Source of the DNA: Desulfosporosinus orientis DSM 765
GTDB taxonomy: Bacteria > Bacillota > Desulfitobacteriia > Desulfitobacteriales > Desulfitobacteriaceae
Direction: 5' to 3'
Assembly: GCF_000235605.1 (NCBI RefSeq)
Contig: NC_016584.1
Span: 1,104,001 to 1,168,000 of the forward strand
DNA length: 64,000 nucleotides
Shown: positions 34,458-43,133 of the stretch, piece by piece
How positions within the stretch are numbered: the first letter of the stretch is position 1
Layout of the letters: the number at the start of each line of letters is the position of its first letter
Position numbers and translations under genes: made by a program
The notes under the pieces: generated by a model
Seen by the model: only the letters and a program-made list of their open reading frames with translations
Databases searched by the model: none
What the model was told of the DNA's origin: nothing

Positions 34458-34562
34458 TTGGCTCTTAAGGAGGCTACTTGGGAAATGATACCAAACCGGA
34501 AAATACCAACAGGGAAGGGGTTTTAGATGTTAATTGTAGGGGAATTAATCAATACCAGTATA
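34458..34562 (+). pseudogene. Truncated gene starts, including the N-terminus of an MtgA-like methyltransferase
   Basis: Two short frames lie downstream of the sigma-54 promoter. The first starts at TTG 34458 after GGAGGTGA and reads MALKEATWEMIPNRKIPTGK before stopping at 34526. The second starts at ATG 34527, directly after that stop, and reads MLIVGELINTS then stops. This equals the start of the MtgA-like genes at 50448 and 61444 (ML-I/V-GELIN-T/A-SRK). The rest of the gene is gone. The 200 bases up to the MFS gene hold no recognisable coding sequence. It appears to be a decayed third methyltransferase operon. Confidence 0.6.
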
Positions 34563-34775
34563 TAATGCTTATCTAGGATAATGCGGACAAGTGATGATGT
34601 ACAAGTCTGCTACTCGACAGCACTTGCTGTCTAATCCTGACTTTGCCGACATACTGTTTTCCCCCAGAGGCTTTCGCATGAGGTAAGTCGGTTGTCTTAC
34701 ACCGCATCGCAGAAGCGATGATTTCCATGAAATATATATGAAGCGCCAACGTGCGCACAAAAGGAGGACTAGATT

Positions 34776-36038
34776 ATGAATAATTTAAAAAAGTGGTTGG
34801 CTCTTTTTGCTCTTTCCTTCGGATATGCCTCTATTTTTATGATTCCCTATGCAAAATACGTGTTTTACGATCCTATGATGAAAGCTTTGAATTGTACCAA
34901 TTTGGAGTTGGGGGCTTTGGTCTCTGTGTATGTTTTTGTTGGAATTTTTACATTTGTTCCGGGAGGATGGCTTGCAGATCGCTTTTCAGCAAGAAAAATC
35001 ATAACCATTTCTTTGGTAGCCCAAGGAATTTTTACAATCTGGTTTGGGTTGGCAATGACTATGACTGTAGCCTGGATTGTTTGGATTAGTTTTGCCTTTA
35101 CCAATTGTTTTGCATATTGGTCGGCTGTTATCAAAGGTGTGAGATTACTGGGAGATGAGAAAAACCAAGGTAAAACATATGGACTCTTTGAAGCCGGCTT
35201 TGGGTTGTCCAGTGTAATTGTTGGCTCTATTGCCCTTGCTGTTTTTGGCAGGTATACGGACCAAATAGAAGGCTTTAAAATGGTAGTGTTCGTATATTCT
35301 GGATTATGTATTTTGGCAGGGATTCTTACTTGGAGCTTATATGATGAGTATATGGTTGAAACCAAAGAAGTGGCACCTAAAGTAGGTCTCAAGGACGTAT
35401 TTTATGTTTTAAAACAACCCATTGTTTGGTTAATTGCGATCGTAATTATGACAACATACGGGTTATTTGTCGGGCAGACTTACCTGACTCCCTATTTGAC
35501 TGCAGTTGTAGGTATTACGGTCACATTTTCCGGAGCACTGTCGCTCATCAGGTCCTATGGTGTGAAATTATTTGCTGGCCCTCTAGGGGGAATTATTGCT
35601 GATAAAATGAAATCTCCTAGTCGAATGTTAGCTGTTGGATATGTGATAATCATGGTGTTCTTAGTTATATTCCTTAATTTATCTGGTGAACCATCCTTGA
35701 ACATTGTTATTGCCTTAATGATGACGATCGCCGTTGTGGGAGCTGGAATGAAGGGTGTCATGTGGTCTATTGTTACAGAAGCTAATGTTCCTCGTCATTA
35801 TACTGGTTTAGCCATTGGGACAGCTTCCATTATCGGATATCTTGCGGATATTGTTTTAGGACCACTATTTGGCTATTGGATGGATACTTACGGAAATGCC
35901 GGATATAATTATCAGTTTGCCTTACTGATTGGCGTGTGTGTTGCGGGTTTTGCAGCTGCATTGGGTATTATTATATTGAAGAATAAGGCATTTTTAACGG
36001 AGGATGCTGGGAACGCTAGAAAGAAGATATCAGCATAA
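34776..36038 (+). CDS. Major facilitator superfamily transporter
   Basis: A 420-residue MFS permease with 12 predicted membrane segments. It begins MNNLKKWLALFALSFGYASI. The loop 2-3 signature is GGWLADRFSARK, and the sixth-seventh region has SLYDEYMVE before the second half with GPLGGIIADKMKSPSR. A close paralogue (about 70 percent identical by eye) lies at 59377 inside the second methyltransferase module. That association suggests that both move methylated amines or related compounds, but the substrate is not known. ATG start with GGAGGA upstream. Confidence 0.85.
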   Translation: MNNLKKWLALFALSFGYASIFMIPYAKYVFYDPMMKALNCTNLELGALVSVYVFVGIFTFVPGGWLADRFSARKIITISLVAQGIFTIWFGLAMTMTVAWIVWISFAFTNCFAYWSAVIKGVRLLGDEKNQGKTYGLFEAGFGLSSVIVGSIALAVFGRYTDQIEGFKMVVFVYSGLCILAGILTWSLYDEYMVETKEVAPKVGLKDVFYVLKQPIVWLIAIVIMTTYGLFVGQTYLTPYLTAVVGITVTFSGALSLIRSYGVKLFAGPLGGIIADKMKSPSRMLAVGYVIIMVFLVIFLNLSGEPSLNIVIALMMTIAVVGAGMKGVMWSIVTEANVPRHYTGLAIGTASIIGYLADIVLGPLFGYWMDTYGNAGYNYQFALLIGVCVAGFAAALGIIILKNKAFLTEDAGNARKKISA

Positions 36039-36229
36039 ACATGATAAGATTAATTAATCTAAAGGTTGCCAAAATTATCATGACAAGATACTTTTTTGAT
36101 TTAACAATACTTGGTTTTTACCGGAAATAAACTGCTGCTAAAATACTTGTCTTTTTGGCGGCAGTCCTTCTTCCATGAATCCGTGAATTCGTTTTATGAC
36201 CACATATGACCTCTTTTTTGGCTACAACT

Positions 36230-36985
36230 TCAATTATCCGAACACAGGTGCGGGAGGCTTCGCCATTATCCCAACCAACGTTAGATCATTGCTGGTGTAA
36301 TATTGTGTCGATGGGGCGGCGGAGTTAACATAGGTGTCAAGCTCCGTTGAGCCGATATCCGTCCATCAGTTAACAGTCGTTAGAGGGATCGATTACGATT
36401 AGAAAAGCTCTTTCGGGATCAGAGATCCAAGCTGCATCAGGGGTTAGGGTTACTGTATAGACGTTAGGATTCTTGGTTGGTGTAACATCTATGGTAACCG
36501 CCTGACTGGTCTGCTGGTTATGGTCATACATATAAGAACGAGGGAACATATTTGGTGTCTCTGCCCTTGGTATCTTTAAGGCCAAAAGAGCCATCCTCTT
36601 GAGGAATGGGGGTTAACCCGGTCAGTATTAATTTGAAGGAGAAAGAGGCCGTCGTTTTAGCATCTTTTAAAATAATGTTCTCCTTAAGCCCGTCGGAAAA
36701 AGGTTGATATTGTAAATCTGTGCTTTTCAGGATATCGGGAAAAGTTACAGAATTTGAGTCGTTTAGAGCAGTACTTTTCGAAGCGTTGTTCATGTACTAA
36801 GCCAGCGTACTGTTTTTATCCGGTTTTAGTTTGGCCAGGAAGGCCCTCTTGAGAGTCTTTAGCAAATTGAGGCTGAAATGGGTTGTCTTGACTGCGAAAA
36901 GCAAAGGTTTTGTTGGCAGAAGAGGACTCGATTTTGTTAGAGATATCTCTTGCCATTTGCCAACTGAAAATTTAGGGTTGTAGAG
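36230..36985 (-). pseudogene. Decayed DNRLRE/Rhs-like cell-wall protein gene fragment
   Basis: Several minus-strand frames together spell part of a large surface protein. From about 36980 the sequence reads IESSSANKTFAFRSQDNPFQ, then after a stop and frame change SVTFPDILKSTDLQYQPFSD and GLKENIILKD. After another frame change follow RSYMYDHNQQTS and PDAAWISDPERAFLIVIDPS. The final piece reads GSTELDTYVNSAAPSTQYYT, a DNRLRE-domain pattern. At least three frameshifts or stops break it, so it is a pseudogene. Intact relatives are WapA- or Rhs-like proteins of more than 1500 residues. The rest of 36039-37274 holds only the leader of the aromatic operon. Confidence 0.7.
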
Positions 36986-37123
36986 ACAGCTCTTTGTATG
37001 GTAATATAGGTCTAATTTAATTGTTTTTGTTTAAAAAAGCTTTGTTTGGCAAAGCTTAAGTAGGATGGATACTCGTAGCAGATGTATTAGTAAGAATAGT
37101 AGGATGGGAGCGATTGGAAATCG

Positions 37124-37151
37124 AGGCACCCTCTATTCAGGGTGCCTTTTT
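37124..37151 (+). terminator. Terminator or attenuator upstream of the aromatic operon
   Basis: AGGCACCCT (37124-37132) and AGGGTGCCT (37139-37147) form a 9-bp stem with a 6-base loop followed by TTTTTG. There is no gene directly upstream on this strand, so it could be an attenuator in the leader of the DAHP synthase gene 124 bases on. Another hairpin (AAGCTTTG/CAAAGCTT) lies at about 37036-37056. Confidence 0.75.
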
Positions 37152-37274
37152 GTTGATTCCAAGGCAGGAATTAAGCGGGTAGGCAAGAGACCGGGATAGA
37201 CAAGTAAAAAAGTGTCTTTTTAAGGTCTCCCTAAATAAATTAGACGGTAGGATGGTTGGAAAGGGGAAAACAAA

Positions 37275-38312
37275 ATGATTATTGTCATGAAAACTGGTGC
37301 GACGGTAGAACAGGTTGAAGAGGTAGCAAAAAGGTTAACGGATGAAGGCTTAAAAATCCATCTCTCCCAAGGTGTGGAGAAGACGCTTATGGGCGCCATC
37401 GGGGATCGCCAGCGCATTAAGTCCCTGGACTTGGAAGCCCTGCCTTGGGTGGAAAAGGTGGTACCCATCCTGGCTCCCTACAAATTAGTTAGCCGGGAGT
37501 TTCACCCGGAGGACACTATTATTCGGGTGGGAGGCCAGGAAATCGGCGGCAAAACCGTCCATATCATGGCCGGTCCTTGTGCCGTTGAAAGCAGAGAGCA
37601 GATCTTGGAAACAGCGGCAGTTGTCCGGGAAAGCGGCGCAACTTTTCTGCGGGGCGGGGCCTTTAAACCCCGGACTTCTCCCTACTCCTTCCAGGGGCTG
37701 GAGGAAGAGGGACTGCGCTATATGGCGGAGGCTCGGGAGAAAACCGGTCTTTTAGTGGTGACAGAGGTAATCGATGCCCGGGATGTTGGGCTGGTTGCTG
37801 ATTATGCCGATGTGCTGCAGATCGGTGCCCGGAATATGCAGAACTTCATTCTCCTTAAAGAAGTTGCTAAATGCGGCAAGCCCGTTCTTCTAAAACGAGG
37901 ACCATCCGCTACCTTGGAAGAATGGATGATGGCAGCGGAATATATTATGGATGGCGGCAATTACCAAGTCATGTTTTGTGAGCGGGGCATTCGCACCTTT
38001 GAAAGTTACACCCGCAATACCCTGGATTTAAGTATGGTTCCCGCTTTGCATACCTTATCTCACTTGCCGGTCATTATTGACCCCAGTCATGGAACGGGCA
38101 AATGGCATCTGGTTCATCCCATGGCTAAGGCGGCCCTGGCAGCAGGAGCTGACGGCTTGATTGTCGAAGTTCATCCTCAGCCGGAAAAAGCGGTTTCCGA
38201 TGGCAAACAGTCTTTGACTCCGGAAAAGTTTCAGCGGATGATGGCCGATTTGGGAAGGCTGGCCCCTGCCCTGGACCGTGAGTTAGGGAGTGTGAGCCAG
38301 AGTGTCGGCTGA
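37275..38312 (+). CDS. aroF: 3-deoxy-7-phosphoheptulonate synthase with N-terminal ferredoxin-like domain
   Basis: A 345-residue type I-beta DAHP synthase. Residues 1-70 form the ferredoxin-like regulatory domain (MIIVMKTGATVEQVEEVAKR, then IGDRQRIKSLDLEALPWVEK in parts), which gives feedback control in Thermotoga and Bacillus homologues. The barrel has IMAGPCAVESREQILETA, LRGGAFKPRTSPYSFQG and DPSHGTGKWHLVHPMA. A second, shorter DAHP synthase is encoded at 23432. This copy starts an operon with tyrA and aroA, so it likely supplies Tyr and general aromatic synthesis. Confidence 0.95.
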   Translation: MIIVMKTGATVEQVEEVAKRLTDEGLKIHLSQGVEKTLMGAIGDRQRIKSLDLEALPWVEKVVPILAPYKLVSREFHPEDTIIRVGGQEIGGKTVHIMAGPCAVESREQILETAAVVRESGATFLRGGAFKPRTSPYSFQGLEEEGLRYMAEAREKTGLLVVTEVIDARDVGLVADYADVLQIGARNMQNFILLKEVAKCGKPVLLKRGPSATLEEWMMAAEYIMDGGNYQVMFCERGIRTFESYTRNTLDLSMVPALHTLSHLPVIIDPSHGTGKWHLVHPMAKAALAAGADGLIVEVHPQPEKAVSDGKQSLTPEKFQRMMADLGRLAPALDRELGSVSQSVG

Positions 38313-39219
38313 TGGTTTTAGAAACATGGAGAATGGGGAGACATTATCTCCTGGATGGTGCGGCCTTCGAAACCCGAAGGCTTGTATCTTCGGGTTAGGT
38401 TTGATAGGCGGGTCTTGGGCTGGAGCTTTGCACTTAGCCGGTTGGGATGTTTCCGGCATTGATTCGGAGGAAGACAGTATCGATGAAGCAATAAGGCGAG
38501 GTTGGCTGCAGACAGGTTGGACATCTATGCCGGAATATTTAGATGTGGATTTAGTTGTTTTAGCACTTCCTATCCATGTTTTAGAGGCAGGTCTTCGGCA
38601 GTTAGAAGGCAGGGTTTCTAAGGGAGCCGTTGTTACAGACGTGGGAAGTATAAAGGTGGAGATTTGCAGTAAGTCTGCAGATAATCAAGAAATTGGAAAT
38701 AATTTTTATTTTATAGGCGGACACCCGATGACCGGATCTGAGCAATCCGGTTTTAGAGTGGCTACCGCTGACCTTTTTAATGGATATCCGTATGTTTTAA
38801 CTCCAGCTGCCAATTGTCCTTCCCATGTGGTTGAAAAACTAGTAAACATTGTACAGGGTTTTGGGGCTAATGTGATCATTCGTCAGCCATCCAATCATGA
38901 TAAAGAAGTGGCAATGGTCAGTCATATACCTCATTTATTAGCAGTAGCTTTAACTTTAGCAGCACAGGATGCTTCTCATAAAGAGGTATCCCCTTTTACC
39001 GTGGCTGGGCGGAGTTTTCGGGATATAACCCGTATTGCGGACAGCTCCCCGGAGATGTGGAAAGAAATCCTGGTAAGGAATGCAGATGCAATTCTTGGGG
39101 GGCTTAATCTTTGGGAAGAAAGAATTAAGGAATTAAGAGAATACCTTGAACAGGGAGACGGAGAGAAGATCGCTGAAGCTTTCCGAAAGGCTCATGCAGC
39201 GCGTGAACAGATTAATTAG
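38302..39219 (+). CDS. tyrA: Prephenate dehydrogenase
   Basis: A 305-residue prephenate dehydrogenase that makes 4-hydroxyphenylpyruvate for Tyr synthesis. The NAD-binding motif is IFGLGLIGGSWAGAL (about residue 29), followed by VVTDVGSIK and the active-site FIGGHPMTGSEQSGF. A later SHIPHLLAVALTLAAQD carries the helical dimerisation domain. GTG at 38302 overlaps the DAHP synthase gene by eleven bases; ATG 38326 is a weaker alternative. The C-terminal ACT domain found in some homologues is absent. Stops at TAG. Confidence 0.93.
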   Translation: MSADGFRNMENGETLSPGWCGLRNPKACIFGLGLIGGSWAGALHLAGWDVSGIDSEEDSIDEAIRRGWLQTGWTSMPEYLDVDLVVLALPIHVLEAGLRQLEGRVSKGAVVTDVGSIKVEICSKSADNQEIGNNFYFIGGHPMTGSEQSGFRVATADLFNGYPYVLTPAANCPSHVVEKLVNIVQGFGANVIIRQPSNHDKEVAMVSHIPHLLAVALTLAAQDASHKEVSPFTVAGRSFRDITRIADSSPEMWKEILVRNADAILGGLNLWEERIKELREYLEQGDGEKIAEAFRKAHAAREQIN

Positions 39220-39232
39220 GGGGTCAGTTTCT

Positions 39233-40519
39233 ATGGGAGGCGAGTTTATTAAACCGATTGCCAAATTGGGCGGTCAGATTAGGGTTCCCGGAGATAAGTC
39301 CATTTCTCACCGGGCTGCCCTCTTTGGAGGGATGGCCCACGGAGAAACTCATGTTACTAATTTTCTCTTGGGACAGGATTGTCTAAGTACTCTGCGCTGC
39401 TTAAAACAGCTGGGAGTGTCCTGGGAGAGAAAGGATACGGAGGTTTGGATCCGGGGCGAGGGCATGGAAAGCTGGCAGGAACCGGCTGATGTCCTGGACG
39501 CAGGTAATTCAGGGACGACCTTTCGTCTGATGCTGGGAGCATTAGCAGGAAGTCCTTTTACCATTACCATGAATGGAGATGAATCTCTCCGTACTCGGCC
39601 CATGCGCCGGGTAACAGACCCGCTCAAACAGATGGGTGCTCAGATCATGGGACGGCAAGGGGATAATCTGGCCCCTATCACTATGAGGGGCGGTCAGCTG
39701 GAGGGTCAGGCTTTTAAAACGTCAGTGGCTTCAGCGCAAATTAAGTCGGCTATTATTTTAGCAGGCATAAGAGCGAAAGGGGAAACCAGCGTGGAAGAGC
39801 CGCTCCTCTCTCGGGATCATACGGAACGCATGCTCAGGGGCTTCGGAGTGGATGTGCAAAGCCGGAACACCTTAGTCAAGGTTCAGGGGGGCGGACGTTT
39901 ACAGGGTCAAGGGGTTTCTGTACCTGGGGACATTTCCTCAGCGGCCTTCTTTCTGGTGTTGGGAAGCTTGGTTAGACAAGGCGAAATCTTCTTGCCTAAT
40001 GTAGGCATTAACCCCACCCGGACGGGAATTCTGGATGCCTTAATGGCTATGGGTGCGGATATTGAGATTCTGGATGAAGCGGAAATCTGCGGTGAACCCC
40101 GGGCTACCTTGCGTGTACGCCCGGCCCAACTTAGAGGAACAGAAATATCGGGAGACATGATCCCTCGTTTAATCGATGAGATCCCCGTCCTGGCTGTAGC
40201 GGCAAGTCTGGCTGAAGGAGAAACCCTGATCAAAGATGCCGCGGAGTTAAGAGTAAAGGAAACGGATCGAATCAGTACGGTGGTTAAGGGCCTGCAGGCC
40301 CTGGGTGTTAAAGCGGAAGAGCTGCCTGACGGCATGCGTATTCAAGGACAGCGGACACTCCTGGGCGGACAGGCCAGCAGTTTAGGAGATCATCGCCTGG
40401 CCATGGCTTGGGCTATCGCCGGCCTGCTCTCTCAAGAAGGAGTCAGTGTGGAAAATATGGCTGCCGCCGATGTTTCTTATCCTGATTTCTTGACTGTGAT
40501 CAAGAAAGTAGCTGGCTGA
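39233..40519 (+). CDS. aroA: 3-phosphoshikimate 1-carboxyvinyltransferase (EPSP synthase)
   Basis: A 428-residue EPSP synthase, which joins shikimate-3-phosphate and PEP. The substrate-binding motif RVPGDKSISHRAALFG is at about residue 16, LDAGNSGTTFRLMLGALAG at about 88, and RVKETDRISTVVKGLQALG near residue 345. ATG 39233 is the start because AGGGGGTCAG lies just upstream and the conserved region follows directly; the longer open frame overlaps tyrA. It lies in the DAHP synthase-tyrA-aroA operon and is followed one base later by azlC. Confidence 0.96.
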   Translation: MGGEFIKPIAKLGGQIRVPGDKSISHRAALFGGMAHGETHVTNFLLGQDCLSTLRCLKQLGVSWERKDTEVWIRGEGMESWQEPADVLDAGNSGTTFRLMLGALAGSPFTITMNGDESLRTRPMRRVTDPLKQMGAQIMGRQGDNLAPITMRGGQLEGQAFKTSVASAQIKSAIILAGIRAKGETSVEEPLLSRDHTERMLRGFGVDVQSRNTLVKVQGGGRLQGQGVSVPGDISSAAFFLVLGSLVRQGEIFLPNVGINPTRTGILDALMAMGADIEILDEAEICGEPRATLRVRPAQLRGTEISGDMIPRLIDEIPVLAVAASLAEGETLIKDAAELRVKETDRISTVVKGLQALGVKAEELPDGMRIQGQRTLLGGQASSLGDHRLAMAWAIAGLLSQEGVSVENMAAADVSYPDFLTVIKKVAG

Positions 40520-40520
40520 T

Positions 40521-41270
40521 GTGATTAAAGAACAAGAAATATCCAAGCCTAAGAATGACAAAGGCTTTTTATACGGTCTGAGTCAATCTTTTACCATCGT
40601 CATCGGTTATACCCCTGTGGCTATTACCTTTGGCATTCTAGCGACTCAATTCGGCCTGACCTTTTGGGAGGCTGGATTGATGTCTTTCTTTGTATACGCA
40701 GGTGCTTCTCAGTTTATTGCCATCGAGATGATTCATCAAGGGGCAACCCCTTTGATGATCGGCATTACCACCCTTATTGTCAATATCCGGCATTTGTTAA
40801 TGAGCCTATCCGTGGTTCACTTTTTTCCGGAACGGACACTTCCCTGGTCAATGGGGCTGTCTCAAGGGTTAACCGATGAAACCTTTGTTCTTAATACCAG
40901 GGTTATCAAGGATATCGAAAGGGAAGAAAACCGCCGGTGGGTTATGTTGGGCATTAACTTAGGAGCTTTTAGTACCTGGGTGACTTTTTCCATGCTGGGT
41001 GGGCTGATCGGCAAATGGCTGCCGGTTGAATTTTCAGGTTTTCAATTTGCACTTTTGGCCTTATTTATTATCTTGACGGCCTCGTCTCTGTCAAAACAGA
41101 ATTACCTGACCTATATCCTGGCTGCAGTGATGGCGGTTGTTTTCAAATTGATCATTCCGGGAAAAATCTATCTGATTATTAGTGTTGCTTTGGCCGCAGG
41201 CATAGGTGCCTGGTGGCGGGGACGGAAAGCAGGGAACTGGCAGGGATTTAAGAATCAAAAGGGTATCTGA
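40521..41270 (+). CDS. azlC: AzlC-family branched-chain amino acid exporter, large subunit
   Basis: A 249-residue membrane protein of the AzlC/YgaZ family, the large subunit of a branched-chain amino acid exporter. About seven hydrophobic helices are visible. Characteristic stretches are YTPVAITFGILATQFGL, SFFVYAGASQFIAIEM and NIRHLLMSLSVVHFF, then QGLTDETFVLNT. GTG start one base after aroA, so it is read in the same operon, perhaps as a later addition. The small partner AzlD follows 31 bases on. Confidence 0.92.
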   Translation: MIKEQEISKPKNDKGFLYGLSQSFTIVIGYTPVAITFGILATQFGLTFWEAGLMSFFVYAGASQFIAIEMIHQGATPLMIGITTLIVNIRHLLMSLSVVHFFPERTLPWSMGLSQGLTDETFVLNTRVIKDIEREENRRWVMLGINLGAFSTWVTFSMLGGLIGKWLPVEFSGFQFALLALFIILTASSLSKQNYLTYILAAVMAVVFKLIIPGKIYLIISVALAAGIGAWWRGRKAGNWQGFKNQKGI

Positions 41271-41301
41271 GATAGCTTTATGAGGGAAGGAGTGGTTGGC
41301 T

Positions 41302-41622
41302 GTGTCCGTCCAACTAGCGGAAACCATATTCTTAATGGCTGTTGTCACTTATGGTGCACGGGTTCTGCCTTTTCTTTTGTTTAAAGGAAAGAACGTTCAG
41401 GGCTTTGCCCGGGATTTCATTGAGCTTGTGCCCATTGCTTTACTGGCAGCTTTAGTTGTTCCGGAACTTGTAACCTCCGGCGGTACAATTTCTGTCCTAC
41501 ATAACCCTTTTCTCTGGACCGGCATCCTGACTTTTCTCTTTTCCAGGTTCGTGCCGAATCTTTTTCTGGGAATCGTCTTTGGAATGGCTATGTTTTGGGG
41601 ATTGGACAAATTCCTTGCATAA
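41302..41622 (+). CDS. azlD: AzlD-family branched-chain amino acid exporter, small subunit
   Basis: A 106-residue membrane protein of the AzlD/YgaH family with four hydrophobic segments. It begins MSVQLAETIFLMAVVTYGAR followed by VLPFLLF, typical of AzlD. GTG 41302 is chosen because GAAGGAG lies nine bases upstream; TTG 41296 is too close. It pairs with AzlC to form the exporter. A long bidirectional terminator follows. Confidence 0.9.
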   Translation: MSVQLAETIFLMAVVTYGARVLPFLLFKGKNVQGFARDFIELVPIALLAALVVPELVTSGGTISVLHNPFLWTGILTFLFSRFVPNLFLGIVFGMAMFWGLDKFLA

Positions 41623-41641
41623 TTATTTTTCAGGGCAAAGC

Positions 41642-41694
41642 AAAAAAGCTTTCTGATCATCATGTCTGGAACATCATGATCAGAAAGCTTTTTG
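41642..41694. terminator. Bidirectional terminator between azlD and the aminotransferase gene
   Basis: AAAAAGCTTTCTGATCATCATG and CATCATGATCAGAAAGCTTT(TT) pair over about 21 bases with one mismatch and a 7-base loop. A runs on one side and T runs on the other let it serve both converging operons. Confidence 0.85.
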
Positions 41695-41705
41695 CCGTTT
41701 TTGGC

Positions 41706-43085
41706 CTACGGTTGATTTCCTAAAAACTCATCATAAGCTTGCTTGATAGATCTTCCTAATTTATCAACTAATTCTATAACATCTGTTTCAGTAATCACTA
41801 ATGCTGGTGACAATTGTAAACCGTCATCCATTAACGGCCGCAAGGCTAAACCGTTTTCCCAAGCGATTGCCGATACACGCTTGGCAAATCCAATCTCAGG
41901 GCCAAACTTGATCCTTGCAGCATCATCTTGAACGAGCTGTACCCCATTGATCAGACCAATACCCCTTACTTCCCCTATACAAGGCAGGCTTAAATCTCTT
42001 ATGCGGGAACGTAATTGTTCGCCAACAACACGGGCGTTTTCGGCTAGGTTTTCTCTTTCAACAATCTCAATATTCTTAAGAGCTACGGCACAAGCCACCG
42101 GATGACCACTGTAAGTATATCCATGCATAAAAATACCGTGGCTTTTAATAGGTGTGAAGACACGTTCGGAAATTCCAACAGCCCCCATAGGAATATAGCC
42201 GCTGGTAATTCCTTTGGCCATCATCATGATATCGGCTTGGACTCCGTAATGGAGCATACCGAACATCTTGCCGGTACGGCCAAAGCCGGTAATTACCTCA
42301 TCTGCTATAAACAAGACATCATACTTATCGCAAATTTCGTGGATTCTTTGATAATAACCGTCGGGAGGAACGATTGCGCCTCCGGTTCCTATGATAGGTT
42401 CGGCAGTAAAAGCGGCTACGTTTTCCTTGCCCAGCTCAATTATTTTTTCTTCCAGAGCCTCTGCACATTCCAGATTACATTGATCCTGCTCCTTACCCCA
42501 GGGACAGAAGTAACAGTGAGGGTGCTCAATGTGGTGGAAGGCCGGAACTAAAGGTCTGAATCCGTCCCAAAAACCAGGCAGACTGGTGGCACTTACGGCA
42601 CCATAGGAAACCCCGTGATAAGCTTTGGTACGGGCAATAATGTGATGCTTATTGGGCTTCCCTTGTAAATACCAATACATACGGGCCAGTTTATAAGCAG
42701 TATCATTTGACTCTGAGCCCCCGCTGGTAAAAAAGATCCTGGGGTTATCCATAGGGATCATGCCGGCAACTTTTTTGGCTGTCTCAATAACCAAAGGATG
42801 AGAATAGCCATTAAATGTTTGAAAATAAGACAGCTTTTCCATTTGTTGTTTCGCTGCTTCTGCCAGTTCAGTCCGGCCCAGACCAACATTGTTTAACCAT
42901 AAACCTGCGCCGCAATCAATAATGGTTTTTCCTTCAATACTTTTTAAGCGGATTCCACAGCCTTCTTCAATAATTTTAGGTCCGCCCCAGGATTCCATAT
43001 CCACTATGGAGCTTGTCGGGTGCAAAAAATACCTCAGGTCATCTTTTTTCATTGCTTCAATTTGAGTGTCTGTATAGCTCGCCAT
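41706..43085 (-). CDS. Class III aminotransferase, omega-amino acid:pyruvate type
   Basis: A 459-residue PLP-dependent class III aminotransferase. The PLP lysine is K291 in MMMAKGITSGYIPMGAV, preceded by the Asp of FIADEVITGFGRTG (about 259). The N-terminal LHPTSSIVDMESWGG resembles taurine- or beta-alanine:pyruvate aminotransferases of anaerobes. A cysteine cluster CYFCPWGKEQDQCNLEC is at 191-207. The start is ATG 43085 with GAAGGTGG upstream. It is co-directional with an aldehyde dehydrogenase gene 48 bases upstream, so the pair would convert an omega-amino acid to an aldehyde and then to the acid. Substrate (taurine, beta-alanine, GABA) cannot be decided. Confidence 0.85.
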   Translation of the reverse strand: MASYTDTQIEAMKKDDLRYFLHPTSSIVDMESWGGPKIIEEGCGIRLKSIEGKTIIDCGAGLWLNNVGLGRTELAEAAKQQMEKLSYFQTFNGYSHPLVIETAKKVAGMIPMDNPRIFFTSGGSESNDTAYKLARMYWYLQGKPNKHHIIARTKAYHGVSYGAVSATSLPGFWDGFRPLVPAFHHIEHPHCYFCPWGKEQDQCNLECAEALEEKIIELGKENVAAFTAEPIIGTGGAIVPPDGYYQRIHEICDKYDVLFIADEVITGFGRTGKMFGMLHYGVQADIMMMAKGITSGYIPMGAVGISERVFTPIKSHGIFMHGYTYSGHPVACAVALKNIEIVERENLAENARVVGEQLRSRIRDLSLPCIGEVRGIGLINGVQLVQDDAARIKFGPEIGFAKRVSAIAWENGLALRPLMDDGLQLSPALVITETDVIELVDKLGRSIKQAYDEFLGNQP

Positions 43086-43133
43086 ATTAACCACCTTCTT
43101 CTTTTTGATTAACAGCAATTCCTTACTTAGCAT

